This document shows, one piece after another, positions 7,983 to 18,106 of a stretch of DNA of 64,000 bases (positions within the stretch are counted from its first letter, which is position 1; each line of letters opens with the position of its first letter). The notes under the pieces are model-generated. The model worked only from the letters and a program-made list of their open reading frames with translations. It had not been told where the DNA came from and ran no database searches. The stretch is from Mycolicibacterium iranicum. GTDB taxonomy: Bacteria > Actinomycetota > Actinomycetes > Mycobacteriales > Mycobacteriaceae. Position numbers and translations under genes: made by a program. The DNA lies in NCBI RefSeq assembly GCF_001650495.1, contig NZ_LWCS01000015.1, positions 1 through 64,000 on the forward strand. Direction: 5' to 3'.

Positions 7983-9181
7983 GCGACGGGGTGCTGACCC
8001 TCACGACGACAGCGGCGGCCAACGGCGGCAGTTGCGTTGCGCGCCACGAGGGCCGGGTGGTGTTCGTTCGGTACGCGTTACCTGGCGAGACGGTGCTGGC
8101 GCGGCTGGTGAACGCCAAGGGTTCGTACTGGAACGCCGAGACGGTCAAGGTGCTCGAACCGGCGCCCGACCGTATCGAATCGATGTGCCCGATCGCCGGG
8201 GCCGACGGGGCGGGGTGCTGCGACCTGGCATTCGCCGAACCTTCGGCGGTCCGCCGGATCAAGGGCGCCGTGGTCGCCAATCAGCTGGCCCGCCTTGGCG
8301 ATTATCACTGGGTTGAAGAATCCGAGGCCAGGGCGGAGCCGGTCGGCGAGGGTGGCGCCACGGGCTGGAGGACCAGGGTTCGGCTGGGCATCTCCGCCGA
8401 CGGCCGCGCCGGCTTCCACCGCTACCACAGCGCCGAACTGGTGCACCGTCTCGATTGTGGGCAACTGCCCGCGGGGATGCTCGACGGTGTGGCCGAGGCG
8501 CGATGGCCCGGCGGCGCGGAGCTTCATGTCGTGCTCGACGACGACGGGAAGCGACACATGGTGGTGGCCGGGCGGGGCCGCAAAACGACAGTGACCGAAG
8601 GCGATTACGAGACCGTCCAGCGGGTGGCGGGACGCACGTGGCGAGTGCCTGCAACAGCGTTCTGGCAGGCACACCGGGACGCCTCGGCTCTCTACAGCGA
8701 GCTTGTCACGCGCTGGGCCCAATTGCAGCCGGGGATGTCGGCGTGGGATTTGTACGGTGGCGCAGGTGTTTTCGCAGCGGCGCTTGCCGAGGCCGTCGGA
8801 TCGGGCGGTAGCGTGCTCACCGTCGACACGTCGCGGGGTGCGTCGCGCTCGGCCCGGTCGGCGCTTGCCGACCTCGGCAACGTCACCGTCGTCACGGACT
8901 CTGTGCGTCGCGCCCTCGCCGGACAGCGCATGCGGGCCGACGTCGCCGTTCTCGATCCGCCGCGCACCGGCGCAGGCCGCGACGTGATCGACCTGCTGGC
9001 CGCGGCAGAGGTGCCCAGGATAATTCATATCGGTTGTGAGGCAGCATCTTTCGCGCGCGATATCGGCCTGTACCGCGACCGTGGCTATGCGGTGGAGCAT
9101 CTGACGGTCTACGACTCGTTCCCGCTCACCCATCACGTCGAGTGTGTGGCCGTGCTGCAGAAGGGGGCGAGCGGCCGATAG
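7979..9181 (+). CDS. TrmA/RumA-like RNA (uracil-5-)-methyltransferase (Rv2689c-like)
   Basis: A 400-residue SAM-dependent RNA m5U methyltransferase. The N-terminal part is TRAM-like (GGSCVARHEGRVVFVRY), followed by a cysteine cluster (CPIAGADGAGCC) that corresponds to, but does not fully match, the 4Fe-4S motif of RumA. The SAM motif is WDLYGGAGVFAAALAEA, then VLDPPRTGAG, and the catalytic cysteine is in HIGCEAASFARD. The TTG at 7979 overlaps the stop of the transporter (TTGA), implying coupled translation. The target (tRNA or rRNA) cannot be told from sequence. Confidence 0.88.
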   Translation: MSDGVLTLTTTAAANGGSCVARHEGRVVFVRYALPGETVLARLVNAKGSYWNAETVKVLEPAPDRIESMCPIAGADGAGCCDLAFAEPSAVRRIKGAVVANQLARLGDYHWVEESEARAEPVGEGGATGWRTRVRLGISADGRAGFHRYHSAELVHRLDCGQLPAGMLDGVAEARWPGGAELHVVLDDDGKRHMVVAGRGRKTTVTEGDYETVQRVAGRTWRVPATAFWQAHRDASALYSELVTRWAQLQPGMSAWDLYGGAGVFAAALAEAVGSGGSVLTVDTSRGASRSARSALADLGNVTVVTDSVRRALAGQRMRADVAVLDPPRTGAGRDVIDLLAAAEVPRIIHIGCEAASFARDIGLYRDRGYAVEHLTVYDSFPLTHHVECVAVLQKGASGR

Positions 9182-9247
9182 GATGCTCGGCAGGTGTGCC
9201 GGGAAGTCTGGTCGGCGATACTTGACGACGTCGACCCAAGGCAGGCC

Positions 9248-10576
9248 GTGACCCCGAACCCATCGACCGGACGCATCCGGCGCGCGCTGTTCTCGCGAGG
9301 CTCCTGGGCAGAGGCCAGCAGGGTCAACGACATCCTTCGCAAGGAAACCGTCGGCGGCGTCATCTTGCTCGTCGCGGCGGCGGCGGCGTTGATCTGGGCG
9401 AACTCCCCCTGGTCGGAGAGCTACTTCGGCCTGCGCGACACCGTCGTCGGTGGCCAATGGCTGGGCCTGCACCTGGACCTCAGTATCGGTGCATGGGCGG
9501 CAGACGGTCTGCTGGCCGTCTTCTTCCTCGTCGTGGGGCTGGAACTCAAACGCGAGTTCGTCGCGGGTGACCTCAGGGACCCGGCCCGCGCGGCCCTCCC
9601 GATCGCCGCCGCCGTGGGCGGCATGGTCGTGCCTGCGCTGATCTTCGTCCTGGTCAATCTCGACACCGGGGACGGGGCGTTGCGCGGTTGGGCGATCCCC
9701 ACCGCGACCGACATCGCCTTCGCCGTGGCGGTCCTCGCGGTGATCTCCACCCATCTGCCATCGGCCCTGCGCACCTTCCTGCTGACGCTGGCCGTCGTCG
9801 ACGACCTCCTGGCCATCACGGTCATCGCGGTGTTCTACACCGAGGACATCAACGTCATGGCCCTCGCGCTGACCGTGGTGCCGCTCGCGCTGTTCGCGGT
9901 ATGTGTGCAACGCGGCGTCACGGCCTGGTGGGTTCTGGCGCCGCTCGGGCTGGCCACGTGGGTGCTCATGCACGAGTCCGGGGTGCACGCCACCGTGGCA
10001 GGCGTGCTGCTCGGGTTCATGGTCCCGGTCCGTCGTTCGGAGACGCGCGACGGGCGCGTACTCACTGGCGGGATGGCCGAACATTTCGAGCACCGCCTAC
10101 GGCCGATCTCCGCAGGTGTTGCGATCCCGGTGTTCGCGTTCTTTGCCGCCGGGGTGAGCCTTGGTGGGGCTGACGGTCTCAGCAGAGCGCTGACCGATCC
10201 GATTACGCTCGGCATCGTGCTCGGGCTGGTTGCGGGCAAGCCGATCGGCATCTTCCTGACGACCAGGTTTCTTGCCGCGGTGACGCGCGCGGACCTCGAT
10301 TCGTCGCTGCGCTGGGTCGACGTGATCGGAGTGTCCATGCTGGCGGGGATCGGTTTCACCGTCTCCCTGCTGATCGGCGATCTCGCCTACGGGCTCGGCT
10401 CAGAACGTGACGAATTCGTAAAGATCGGCGTGTTGACCGGATCGCTGTTGGCGGCGCTGTTGGCGGCCGTCGTCCTGCTCACCAGAAACGCCGCCTACCG
10501 GCGGATATACCGTGAGGAGACCAGTGATGAGGACCGCGACGGAGTCCCTGACATCTACCAGACTCGACAGGACTGA
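9248..10576 (+). CDS. nhaA: Na+/H+ antiporter NhaA
   Basis: A 442-residue NhaA-type antiporter that exchanges cytoplasmic Na+ or Li+ for protons. Key motifs: [32 protein letters not shown] with the family Asp133 equivalent; [17 protein letters not shown] with the ion-binding Asp pair 163/164; VAGKPIGIF with the conserved lysine. It is longer than the 388-residue E. coli protein because of N- and C-terminal tails; the C-terminal tail carries a DEDRDGVPD motif (see findings). The GTG at 9248 is chosen; a GTG at 9194 is also in frame. It has no counterpart at this place in M. tuberculosis. Confidence 0.92.
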   Translation: MTPNPSTGRIRRALFSRGSWAEASRVNDILRKETVGGVILLVAAAAALIWANSPWSESYFGLRDTVVGGQWLGLHLDLSIGAWAADGLLAVFFLVVGLELKREFVAGDLRDPARAALPIAAAVGGMVVPALIFVLVNLDTGDGALRGWAIPTATDIAFAVAVLAVISTHLPSALRTFLLTLAVVDDLLAITVIAVFYTEDINVMALALTVVPLALFAVCVQRGVTAWWVLAPLGLATWVLMHESGVHATVAGVLLGFMVPVRRSETRDGRVLTGGMAEHFEHRLRPISAGVAIPVFAFFAAGVSLGGADGLSRALTDPITLGIVLGLVAGKPIGIFLTTRFLAAVTRADLDSSLRWVDVIGVSMLAGIGFTVSLLIGDLAYGLGSERDEFVKIGVLTGSLLAALLAAVVLLTRNAAYRRIYREETSDEDRDGVPDIYQTRQD

Positions 10577-10604
10577 CGGTCACGGCGGTGCGTAGACTGT
10601 GCTG

Positions 10605-12518
10605 ATGCTTGAACAGATCCGCGGTCCCGCTGATCTGCAGCACCTGTCACGGGCGCAGCTCGACGAGTTGGCGCGCGAGATCCGCGACTTCCTGATCCAC
10701 AAGGTCGCGGCGACAGGCGGACATCTGGGACCCAACCTCGGTGTCGTCGAGTTGACGCTGGCGCTGCATCGCGTCTTCGACTCGCCGCACGATCCGATCC
10801 TGTTCGACACGGGCCACCAGGCTTACGTGCACAAGATGCTCACGGGCCGTTGCCAGGACTTCGACTCGCTGCGCAAGAAGGACGGCCTGTCGGGCTATCC
10901 GTCGCGGTCGGAGAGCGAGCACGACTGGGTTGAATCAAGTCACGCCAGTTCGGCGCTGTCCTATGCCGACGGTCTGGCGAAGGCCTTCGAGCTGAGCGGG
11001 CACCGCAACCGCCATGTCGTCGCGGTCGTCGGTGACGGCGCCCTGACAGGCGGCATGTGCTGGGAGGCGCTCAACAACATCGCCGCGTCGCGGCGTCCGG
11101 TCGTGATCGTCGTCAACGACAACGGCCGCAGCTATGCCCCGACCATCGGCGGGTTCGCCGAACATCTCGCCGGTCTGCGCCTGCAACCCGGATACGAGCG
11201 GGTGCTCGAGGAGGGACGCAAGGCTGTTCGCGGCGTTCCTCTGGTCGGGGAGTTCTGCTATCAGTGCATGCACAGCATCAAAGCGGGCATCAAGGATGCG
11301 CTGTCGCCGCAGGTGATGTTCACCGATCTGGGACTGAAGTACGTCGGCCCGATCGACGGCCACGACGAAGCCGCTGTGGAGGGTGCGCTGCGCCACGCCC
11401 GCGCGTTCAACGCGCCGGTCGTCGTTCACGTGGTCACCCGCAAGGGCATGGGATATGCGCCCGCCGAGAACGACGTCGATGATCAGATGCACGCCTGCGG
11501 CGTCATCGATCCCGAGACCGGGCTCGCGACGTCGGTTCCCGGGCCGGGGTGGACCTCGGCGTTCTCCGAGACGCTGATCCAGCTGGCCGCGAAGCGTCGT
11601 GACATCGTCGCCATCACCGCGGCGATGCCGGGTCCCACGGGATTGAGCGCGTTCCGTAAGCGTTTCCCCGATCGCTTCTTCGACGTCGGTATCGCCGAGC
11701 AGCACGCGATGACGTCGGCGGCCGGGCTGGCGATGGGCGGTATGCATCCGGTCGTCGCCATCTACTCGACGTTCCTCAACCGCGCCTTCGACCAGATGTT
11801 GATGGACGTGGCGCTGCACGACCTCCCGGTGACCCTGGTGCTCGACCGCTCGGGCATTACGGGTCCCGACGGAGCCAGCCACAACGGTATGTGGGACCTG
11901 TCGATTCTCGGCATCGTGCCCGGCATGCGGGTCGCGGCGCCGCGGGACGGCGCCCGTCTGCGCGAGGAACTCGCTGAGGCTGTCGACATCAAGGACGGTC
12001 CCACGGCCCTGCGCTTCCCCAAGGGTGATGTCGGAGATGACATTCCGGCTATCGAACGACGGGACGGGGTGGATGTGCTCGCGATTCCGGCCGACGGTAT
12101 GTCCGACGACGTGCTGATCGTCGCTGTCGGTGCCTTCGCCGGGATGGCGATCGCGGTCGCGGAAAGGTTGCGCAACCAGGGCATCGGCGTCACCGTCGTC
12201 GATCCGCGGTGGGTCCTGCCCGTTCCCGCGCAGATCGCCGCGTTGGCCTCGGCGCACAAGCTGGTCGTGACCCTCGAAGACAACGGCGGGCATGGCGGCA
12301 TCGGCTCCGCGGTCTCGGCGGCGCTGCGGCGTCAGGAGATCGACGTGCCCTGCCGGGATGCGGCACTGCCACAGGAGTTCTTCGCGCACGCGTCCCGTGG
12401 CGAGGTGCTCAACGCCGTGGGGCTCACCGAACGCAACATCGCCCGCCAGATCACGGGCTGGGTTGCCGCGCTGGGTGCTTCGGCAGGCGAACGCGAAGTC
12501 AGCCAGCACATCGACTGA
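10605..12518 (+). CDS. dxs: 1-deoxy-D-xylulose-5-phosphate synthase
   Basis: A 637-residue DXS, the thiamine-diphosphate enzyme that condenses pyruvate and glyceraldehyde 3-phosphate in the first step of the MEP isoprenoid pathway. Visible motifs: [13 protein letters not shown], the ThDP-binding [16 protein letters not shown], and the pyrimidine-domain [18 protein letters not shown] with the conserved Glu and His. The ATG at 10605 gives the family N-terminus ([15 protein letters not shown]). It is followed 3 bp later by a lipoprotein lipase gene. Confidence 0.98.
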   Translation: MLEQIRGPADLQHLSRAQLDELAREIRDFLIHKVAATGGHLGPNLGVVELTLALHRVFDSPHDPILFDTGHQAYVHKMLTGRCQDFDSLRKKDGLSGYPSRSESEHDWVESSHASSALSYADGLAKAFELSGHRNRHVVAVVGDGALTGGMCWEALNNIAASRRPVVIVVNDNGRSYAPTIGGFAEHLAGLRLQPGYERVLEEGRKAVRGVPLVGEFCYQCMHSIKAGIKDALSPQVMFTDLGLKYVGPIDGHDEAAVEGALRHARAFNAPVVVHVVTRKGMGYAPAENDVDDQMHACGVIDPETGLATSVPGPGWTSAFSETLIQLAAKRRDIVAITAAMPGPTGLSAFRKRFPDRFFDVGIAEQHAMTSAAGLAMGGMHPVVAIYSTFLNRAFDQMLMDVALHDLPVTLVLDRSGITGPDGASHNGMWDLSILGIVPGMRVAAPRDGARLREELAEAVDIKDGPTALRFPKGDVGDDIPAIERRDGVDVLAIPADGMSDDVLIVAVGAFAGMAIAVAERLRNQGIGVTVVDPRWVLPVPAQIAALASAHKLVVTLEDNGGHGGIGSAVSAALRRQEIDVPCRDAALPQEFFAHASRGEVLNAVGLTERNIARQITGWVAALGASAGEREVSQHID

Positions 12519-12521
12519 TAC

Positions 12522-13706
12522 GTGAGAACCGCCGGCGCCGTGCGCCTTTTGGTCGCCCTGCTACTGGCGGTCGTTGCATCGGCGGGTTGTGCGCCCACCG
12601 AGACCGAGGCGGCGTCGGCCTGGTCCGGTATGGACGCCCGCGACTATGACGGCCCGATCCCGCCGCCGGGGCAGCTTCTTGGGACCGTTCCGCTCGATGA
12701 GGAGCTCTCGGTCACAGGCGCGGGTGAGGCGTTCCGCATCCTGTATTCGACGGTCGATCAGCATGGCCGTCCCGCCGTCAGCACCGCGGCGGTATTCACA
12801 CCCAAAACCCCTCCGCCGCAAGGGGGTTGGCCCGTCATTGCCTGGGCCCACGGAACCGTCGGCCTCGGCGACGACTGCACGCCTTCTACCCGATCGCGGA
12901 GCGGACGCGACGGTGAGTACCTGTCGCACTGGCTCGACGAGGGATACGCGGTCGTCGGCACGGACTATGCGGGGCTGGGCACACCCGGATTGATGAGCTA
13001 CCTCAACAGCGTGACCACCGCCCGCGGCGTGGTCGACTCGGTGGCGGCTGCGCGGCACATGAACCTTGATCTCTCGCCGAAGTGGGCGGTGGTCGGCCAG
13101 TCTCAGGGCGGCGGAGCGGCTGTCGCAACCGCGCGATGGGCGACCGAGTTCAGCGACGGTACCGATCTGGACTATCGCGGGGCTGTCGCCACCGGCACCC
13201 CGGCCGGTGTCGAGTCCGTCGTCAAGCAGGCAGGACCCGGCATGGTTGTGCCGAGTGGACCGATGGCCAGTGTGTACACCGCCTATATCGTTGCGGCCCT
13301 TCGTGATGCGCGTCCCGACCTGAATCTCGACCAGGTCTTGACGTCGGAGGGACGGGCCGCTGCCGACGAGGCCGAGACGGTGTGCGCGGCCGACCTGGCA
13401 GGTGCGCTGCCCGATGCGACTCCATCCGAGTTCTTCACCGCGCCGATCGTGTCGATCCCCGGTGCCGCGGAGGCAATCGACCGCTTCATGGGCATTCCCG
13501 CGTCGGGTTACGACCGACCCATGTTTCTCGGCGTCGGGATGCGCGACCGCGATGTACCTCCGAGCTTGACGCTGCGGTTCGCCGACGAGCTGTCGGCCAA
13601 CGGTCAAGACGTGACGCTGAAGGTCTATCCGGATGCCGACCACAGCGGCACTGTGCTCGATTCGATACCGGACTCGACAGCCTTCCTCGCGCACGCCTTC
13701 AGCTGA
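12522..13706 (+). CDS. Secretory-lipase-family lipoprotein
   Basis: A 394-residue LIP-family alpha/beta hydrolase. The N-terminus is a lipoprotein signal peptide with the predicted modified Cys at residue 23 (VVASAGC; Ser at -3 is slightly atypical). The nucleophile elbow is GQSQGGG (Ser about 194); a later Asp (MRDRDVPPS) and His (DADHSGT) complete a triad. It is likely exported and membrane anchored, hydrolysing esters or lipids. GTG start 3 bp after dxs. Its 3' end overlaps the convergent HxlR gene by 8 bp. Confidence 0.85.
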   Translation: MRTAGAVRLLVALLLAVVASAGCAPTETEAASAWSGMDARDYDGPIPPPGQLLGTVPLDEELSVTGAGEAFRILYSTVDQHGRPAVSTAAVFTPKTPPPQGGWPVIAWAHGTVGLGDDCTPSTRSRSGRDGEYLSHWLDEGYAVVGTDYAGLGTPGLMSYLNSVTTARGVVDSVAAARHMNLDLSPKWAVVGQSQGGGAAVATARWATEFSDGTDLDYRGAVATGTPAGVESVVKQAGPGMVVPSGPMASVYTAYIVAALRDARPDLNLDQVLTSEGRAAADEAETVCAADLAGALPDATPSEFFTAPIVSIPGAAEAIDRFMGIPASGYDRPMFLGVGMRDRDVPPSLTLRFADELSANGQDVTLKVYPDADHSGTVLDSIPDSTAFLAHAFS

Positions 13707-14157
13707 CCGCGAGGCCGGGGCCGGCCTGTATTTCGATGTCGGTGGCGGCCACGTCGGCGCCGCAGTCGTCGCAGAGCAGGCGGGTGTGTGTCCGGCCTCC
13801 GCAGTGGCGGTGGCGGTACTCGATGAACGGTCCGTCGGGGGCGAGGTATTGGTCACCCCAGGCGCGCAGGGCCATCAGCACCGGGTAGAGATCCAAACCC
13901 TTGGGTGTCAGCCGGTATTCGTGCCGAGTGCGTCGTTCGTCGCGGTATGCGCTGCGCTGCAGCACGCCCTCGTCGACCAGGCGGCGTAATCGATCGGACA
14001 GCACGGGGCGGCTCAGGCCCAGGCTCGACTGCAGGTCATCGAAACGGCGTACGCCGGCAAAGAGCTGGCGCAGGACCACGAGGGTCCAGCGGTCGCCGAG
14101 CAGGGCAAGGGGACGCAGGATTGAACAGGGCTCCTCCGCCAGGTCGTCATGGCGCAC
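13699..14157 (-). CDS. HxlR-family transcriptional regulator
   Basis: A 152-residue winged-helix regulator of the HxlR family (CSILRPLALLGDRWTLVVLR; FDDLQSSLGLSRPVLSDRLR; EYRLTPKGLDLYPVL). The C-terminus adds a cysteine/histidine-rich segment (HCGGRTHTRLLCDDCGAD) that may bind zinc. It is divergent from an alpha/beta hydrolase gene with only 41 bp between the starts, so it most likely controls that gene and itself. Confidence 0.88.
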   Translation of the reverse strand: MRHDDLAEEPCSILRPLALLGDRWTLVVLRQLFAGVRRFDDLQSSLGLSRPVLSDRLRRLVDEGVLQRSAYRDERRTRHEYRLTPKGLDLYPVLMALRAWGDQYLAPDGPFIEYRHRHCGGRTHTRLLCDDCGADVAATDIEIQAGPGLAVS

Positions 14158-14198
14158 GCCGCGATTCTACCTGTTGCGTTCTGAAAACGAACTCAGTT

Positions 14199-15113
14199 AT
14201 GGTCGCAGGCGTGGACACCGAACTCGAGCGCTGGCGAGACGCCGGGCAGTACTTCGACCACCTGGGCTTCGACATCTACTTTCGACACGAGGGGCGTGGC
14301 CCGAATCTTCTTCTGGTGCACGGCTACCCGTTCAACACCTGGGACTGGGAGCCACTGTGGGCGCGCCTCACCGACCGGTTCACGGTCATCGCCCCGGACA
14401 TGATGGGCATGGGCTTCTCGGCAAAGCCCGCGGCCTATCGCTACCGGGTGCACGACCACGCGGACATGCACGAGGCGCTATTGGCCCATCTCGGGATCGA
14501 ATCGGTGCACATCCTGGCTCACGATGTCGGTGATTCTGTGGTCCAGGAGATGCTGGCCCGTCAGCACTGGACGCAGCAGGCGTACGGCTCCCTCGGGATC
14601 GAATCGATCACCTGGCTCAACGGCGGCATGTTCAACGAGGCCTACACGCCCCGGCTCATGCAGAAGTTGATGTCGCAGACCCCACTGGGCGACATCATGG
14701 GCCCGTTTCAGGGCAGCCCGCTGTCACGCCGTGTGCTGGACTCCACCATCAACGAGATGTTCGGCCCGAACACCAAGCCCAGCCGCCGCATGCTGGACTT
14801 GTTTCACCAGATCTTGGAGTACAACGACGGCAAACGGGTCCTGCACAAGGTGGGCCGCTTCATCGACGATCGATACGAGCACCGCAACCGGTGGGTTCGG
14901 GCGATGCGGGAGACGTCGGTGCCGATGCGACTGATCGACGGGGCGGTGGACCCGAATTCGGGCGCGCACATGGCTCGGCGGTACCAAGAGGTGATTCCCG
15001 GCGCCGATGTCGTGATGCTCGACGACATCGGACACTGGCCGCAGCTCGAGGCGCCGGATGCGGTGTGGAGGCACTTCATCGAGCACGTGGACAGCGTCAC
15101 TGCACAGGCGTAG
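14199..15113 (+). CDS. Alpha/beta hydrolase, haloalkane dehalogenase/epoxide hydrolase-like
   Basis: A 304-residue alpha/beta hydrolase. The oxyanion-hole motif HGYPFNTWDW is followed by the elbow HDVGDS, where the nucleophile is Asp (D109) instead of Ser. That is typical of haloalkane dehalogenases and epoxide hydrolases. DGAVDPNSG and IGHWPQLEAP supply the later acid and His. The ATG at 14199 is chosen because upstream in-frame sequence is antisense to the HxlR gene. Likely controlled by the divergent HxlR regulator. The 3' end overlaps rnd by 17 bp. Confidence 0.82.
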   Translation: MVAGVDTELERWRDAGQYFDHLGFDIYFRHEGRGPNLLLVHGYPFNTWDWEPLWARLTDRFTVIAPDMMGMGFSAKPAAYRYRVHDHADMHEALLAHLGIESVHILAHDVGDSVVQEMLARQHWTQQAYGSLGIESITWLNGGMFNEAYTPRLMQKLMSQTPLGDIMGPFQGSPLSRRVLDSTINEMFGPNTKPSRRMLDLFHQILEYNDGKRVLHKVGRFIDDRYEHRNRWVRAMRETSVPMRLIDGAVDPNSGAHMARRYQEVIPGADVVMLDDIGHWPQLEAPDAVWRHFIEHVDSVTAQA

Positions 15114-16368
15114 CAAGAGCTTTCGCCAGCGCGGGCCCAGCCAGTTCGCGCTGCCACTGCCGTGCGGTCGAACTGCGCAGGAACGCGTCGACGGTGGTCG
15201 CAGGATCGTCGGTGTCCTGCCAGTCCCAGCACAGCCTGCGCACAAGCTCGGGTGAGAGCAGATTTTCGACGGGTACCGAAACCTGCTGTGCGAGTTCGGT
15301 CAGTTCGGCCCGTGCTGCTTCGAGTCGGACGGCGGCCTCGGGCTTGCGACGAGCCCATCGGGACGCCGGAGGCGGTCCGTTGGACGGTTCTTGCACGTCT
15401 GGCGGCTCGCTGGTACGGGCTCGCTTGAGCGCGTCCAGCCAGACCTGCGCATTGCGCCGCTGCTTGGAACCGCTGAAAATCGGTAGCTCGGTGAGCTTTT
15501 CGATGGTGTCTGGATTGGTGGTCGCGGCACTGATGATCGCACTGTCTGGCAGTATCCGTCCCGGCGCGATATCGCGTCGGCGCGCGATCTGGTCACGTGT
15601 CGTCCACAGTTCCCTCACGGCCGCAAGCGCTTTCGGATCGCGCACCTTGTGGATGCCCGAGGTCCGGCGCCACCGGTCGCGTCGCGTGGGGACTGCCTCG
15701 ACGGTACGGAGATACTCGAATTCCTGTCTGGCCCATTCGGTTTTGCCTTGCTCCTCCAAGACGGCGGCGATGGCTTCGCGAAGGTCGACGAGCACCTCGA
15801 CGTCGAGCGCGGCGTAGTTGAGCCATTCTTCGGGCAGCGGCCTCTTCGACCAGTCCGCGGCACCGTGGCCTTTGGTCAGTTGCAGGCCGAGCAGTCGTTG
15901 CACCATCGCCGCGAGGTTGACCCGATCGTAGTTGGCGAGCCGGCCCGCCAGTTCGGTGTCATACAGCGCGGACGGACGGATGCCGATCTCGGCCAGGCAG
16001 GGGAGGTCCTGATCGGCGGCATGGAGCACCCATTCGTCGTCGGCGAGGACCTCGGCGATGGGGGCGAGCACCTCGACGGACTCTCCGCCGTGGCTCACCG
16101 GGTCGATCAAGACCGTGCCCGCGCCCGCCCGCCGGATCTGGACGAGGTATGCCCGATTGGAGTATCGGAATCCCGACGCGCGCTCTGCGTCCACGGCGAA
16201 CGGACCGGTGCCTGACGCGAGAAGTTCTGCCGCGCGGGCGATTTCGTATCTGCTCGACGACACGTCGGGTACGCCGTCGCGCGGGGCGAGAAGCGGCTCG
16301 GCCTCTGGCTCGGGGGTGCCGGTATCGTCGGATTCCAGCGACGAGCCAGCTGGTTCGGATTCGGACAT
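15097..16368 (-). CDS. rnd: Ribonuclease D (Rv2681-like)
   Basis: A 423-residue RNase D-type 3'-5' exonuclease with HRDC domain. The DEDDy active site is visible: D60 and E62 in VDAERASG, D121 in HAADQDLPCL, Y185 and D189 in YAALDVEVL. An HRDC domain follows (about 235-315, RDPKALAAVRELWTTRD). The first 35 residues are an acidic, probably disordered tail. It is 6 bp downstream of the DUF3000 gene, forming an operon on the minus strand. Confidence 0.93.
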   Translation of the reverse strand: MSESEPAGSSLESDDTGTPEPEAEPLLAPRDGVPDVSSSRYEIARAAELLASGTGPFAVDAERASGFRYSNRAYLVQIRRAGAGTVLIDPVSHGGESVEVLAPIAEVLADDEWVLHAADQDLPCLAEIGIRPSALYDTELAGRLANYDRVNLAAMVQRLLGLQLTKGHGAADWSKRPLPEEWLNYAALDVEVLVDLREAIAAVLEEQGKTEWARQEFEYLRTVEAVPTRRDRWRRTSGIHKVRDPKALAAVRELWTTRDQIARRRDIAPGRILPDSAIISAATTNPDTIEKLTELPIFSGSKQRRNAQVWLDALKRARTSEPPDVQEPSNGPPPASRWARRKPEAAVRLEAARAELTELAQQVSVPVENLLSPELVRRLCWDWQDTDDPATTVDAFLRSSTARQWQRELAGPALAKALATPVQ

Positions 16369-16374
16369 CGGGGA

Positions 16375-16956
16375 TCAGGCGCGGGTGCGTGAGCCCAGGT
16401 CGGTGACCCCGGCGGGCGGCAACCCGGCGGCATGCTCGAGGACCTCGCAGAAGGCCTCGACATGCGGGCCGAGTTCGATGTCGGTCGCCGTCCAGGAGGC
16501 GCGAAGCTCAAGCTGGTGGGCGCGCGGCGGACCCGAGATGTCGCCGTACCGCACCGAGGTGGTGGCCGTGACGGTGCCGCCGAGGGCGGTGACGTGTTCG
16601 GCACGTTGCTCGAGCGCGTCGACGAGCCAGCTCCAGGCCACTTCGGGCAGCAGCGGGTCGACGGCCTCGGTCGAGTCGAGGTCGGCCTGGATGTAGGCGA
16701 CCAGTCGCATCGTGCCGTCCCAGGCTTCGGCGCCTTCGGGGTCGTGGAGAAGGATCAGCCTGCCGAAGGCGTCGCCCTCGGAGCGTTCCGGGATGACCGG
16801 GGTCTCGGCGTGCTTGACCTCGGCACCCAGCGCATAGCTGTAGGGCGCCAGGCGCTGCGGGGGCCTGATCGGGCCGAGCTCGATCTCCGGTCGGACGGTG
16901 GTGGCATTCATCGCCGCCACCGCTTCGCGGAACTGAGCCGGTTCAGCGGTGGTCAC
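16375..16956 (-). CDS. DUF3000 family protein (Rv2680-like)
   Basis: A 193-residue protein of the actinobacterial DUF3000 family (RPEIELGPIRPPQRLAPYSYAL), cytoplasmic, no catalytic motif evident. It is immediately upstream of rnd and divergent from hemE (85 bp between the starts). In M. tuberculosis an enoyl-CoA hydratase gene (echA15) separates this gene from hemE; here it is absent. Confidence 0.88.
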   Translation of the reverse strand: MTTAEPAQFREAVAAMNATTVRPEIELGPIRPPQRLAPYSYALGAEVKHAETPVIPERSEGDAFGRLILLHDPEGAEAWDGTMRLVAYIQADLDSTEAVDPLLPEVAWSWLVDALEQRAEHVTALGGTVTATTSVRYGDISGPPRAHQLELRASWTATDIELGPHVEAFCEVLEHAAGLPPAGVTDLGSRTRA

Positions 16957-17041
16957 GGCGTTTGACGCTAGCCCATTTCGGCAGGTCTGTGCTCATGGCG
17001 CGCCGATTCGGCGGTAACGGGGCATGGCAGCATGGTGGGCG

Positions 17042-18106
17042 ATGAACACGCGCCGCGAGCTGCCCGAATCCCCCTACCTGGCCGCCGTCGCCGGTCACAA
17101 GCCGGCGCGGGTCCCCGTCTGGATGATGCGGCAGGCCGGCCGGTCGCTGCCCGAGTATCGGGAGCTGCGGGCCAAGAACACCATGATGCAGGCCTGCTTC
17201 GATGCTGATCTGATCACCGAGATCACGCTGCAGCCGGTGCGTAGGCACGACGTCGATGCGGCGATCCTGTTCTCCGACATCGTGGTGCCGCTGCGCGCGG
17301 CGGGCATCGATCTCGACATCGTTCCCGACGTGGGCCCGGTGATCGCGCACCCGATCCGTACAGCGGGCGATGTCGGCACTGTCCGGCCGCTGGAGTCCGA
17401 GCAGGTCGCCCCGGTGGCTGCCGCGATCGGGCAGCTGACGTCCGCGCTGGGCGACGTGCCGCTGATCGGATTCGCGGGCGCGCCGTTCACCCTGGCGTCC
17501 TACCTCGTCGAGGGCGGGCCGAGCCGTAATCACGAGCGCACCAAGGCGATGATGCTCGGCGAAACCGATATCTGGCATGCGCTGATGGCGGCGCTGACCG
17601 ACGTGACGATCGCGTTCCTGCGGATGCAGCTGGAGGCCGGCGTCGACGCGATCCAGGTGTTCGACTCGTGGGCGGGCACGTTGTCGCTGGCCGACTACCG
17701 CACCTACGTGCTGGCGCACAGTGCGCGGGTGTTCGCGTCGCTGGCGAGCTTCGGCGTGCCGATGACTCACTTCGGTGTCGGCACGGCCGAGTTGCTCGGC
17801 GCGATGTCGGAAGCTGTCGGGGGACACGGCGTGCCCGCTGTGGTGGGTGTGGACTGGCGAACGTCGCTGACCGATGCCGCAGGGCGCGTCCAGCGGGGCA
17901 GCGCTCTGCAGGGCAATCTCGATCCTGTGGTGCTCCTCGCCGGCTGGCCGGTGGTGGATCGGGCCGTGCGTGCCGTCGTCGAGGACGGCAGGCGCGCCGT
18001 CGACGCCGGTGCGACCGGGCATGTGTTCAACTTGGGCCACGGCGTGCTTCCCGCCACCGATCCCGAGATCATCACCGACGCCGTCGCTTTGGTGCACGAG
18101 CTGTGA
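17042..18106 (+). CDS. hemE: Uroporphyrinogen decarboxylase
   Basis: A 354-residue UroD that decarboxylates uroporphyrinogen III to coproporphyrinogen III. Family motifs: [18 protein letters not shown] near the N-terminus, [32 protein letters not shown], and [10 protein letters not shown] at the C-terminus. The ATG at 17042 ([16 protein letters not shown]) is the family start. Its stop overlaps the hemY GTG (GTGA, 18103-18106). Confidence 0.97.
   Translation: MNTRRELPESPYLAAVAGHKPARVPVWMMRQAGRSLPEYRELRAKNTMMQACFDADLITEITLQPVRRHDVDAAILFSDIVVPLRAAGIDLDIVPDVGPVIAHPIRTAGDVGTVRPLESEQVAPVAAAIGQLTSALGDVPLIGFAGAPFTLASYLVEGGPSRNHERTKAMMLGETDIWHALMAALTDVTIAFLRMQLEAGVDAIQVFDSWAGTLSLADYRTYVLAHSARVFASLASFGVPMTHFGVGTAELLGAMSEAVGGHGVPAVVGVDWRTSLTDAAGRVQRGSALQGNLDPVVLLAGWPVVDRAVRAVVEDGRRAVDAGATGHVFNLGHGVLPATDPEIITDAVALVHEL

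Noticed and set aside
8078..10093. 671-codon open frame on the minus strand opposite the TrmA-like and nhaA genes
   Set aside because: Composition is His/Arg/Asp-rich shadow of GC-rich coding sequence; both plus-strand genes are clearly real.
14178..14192. GTTC-N7-GAAC inverted repeat between the HxlR gene and the hydrolase as an operator
   Set aside because: Only four-base arms; too weak to claim although the location is right.
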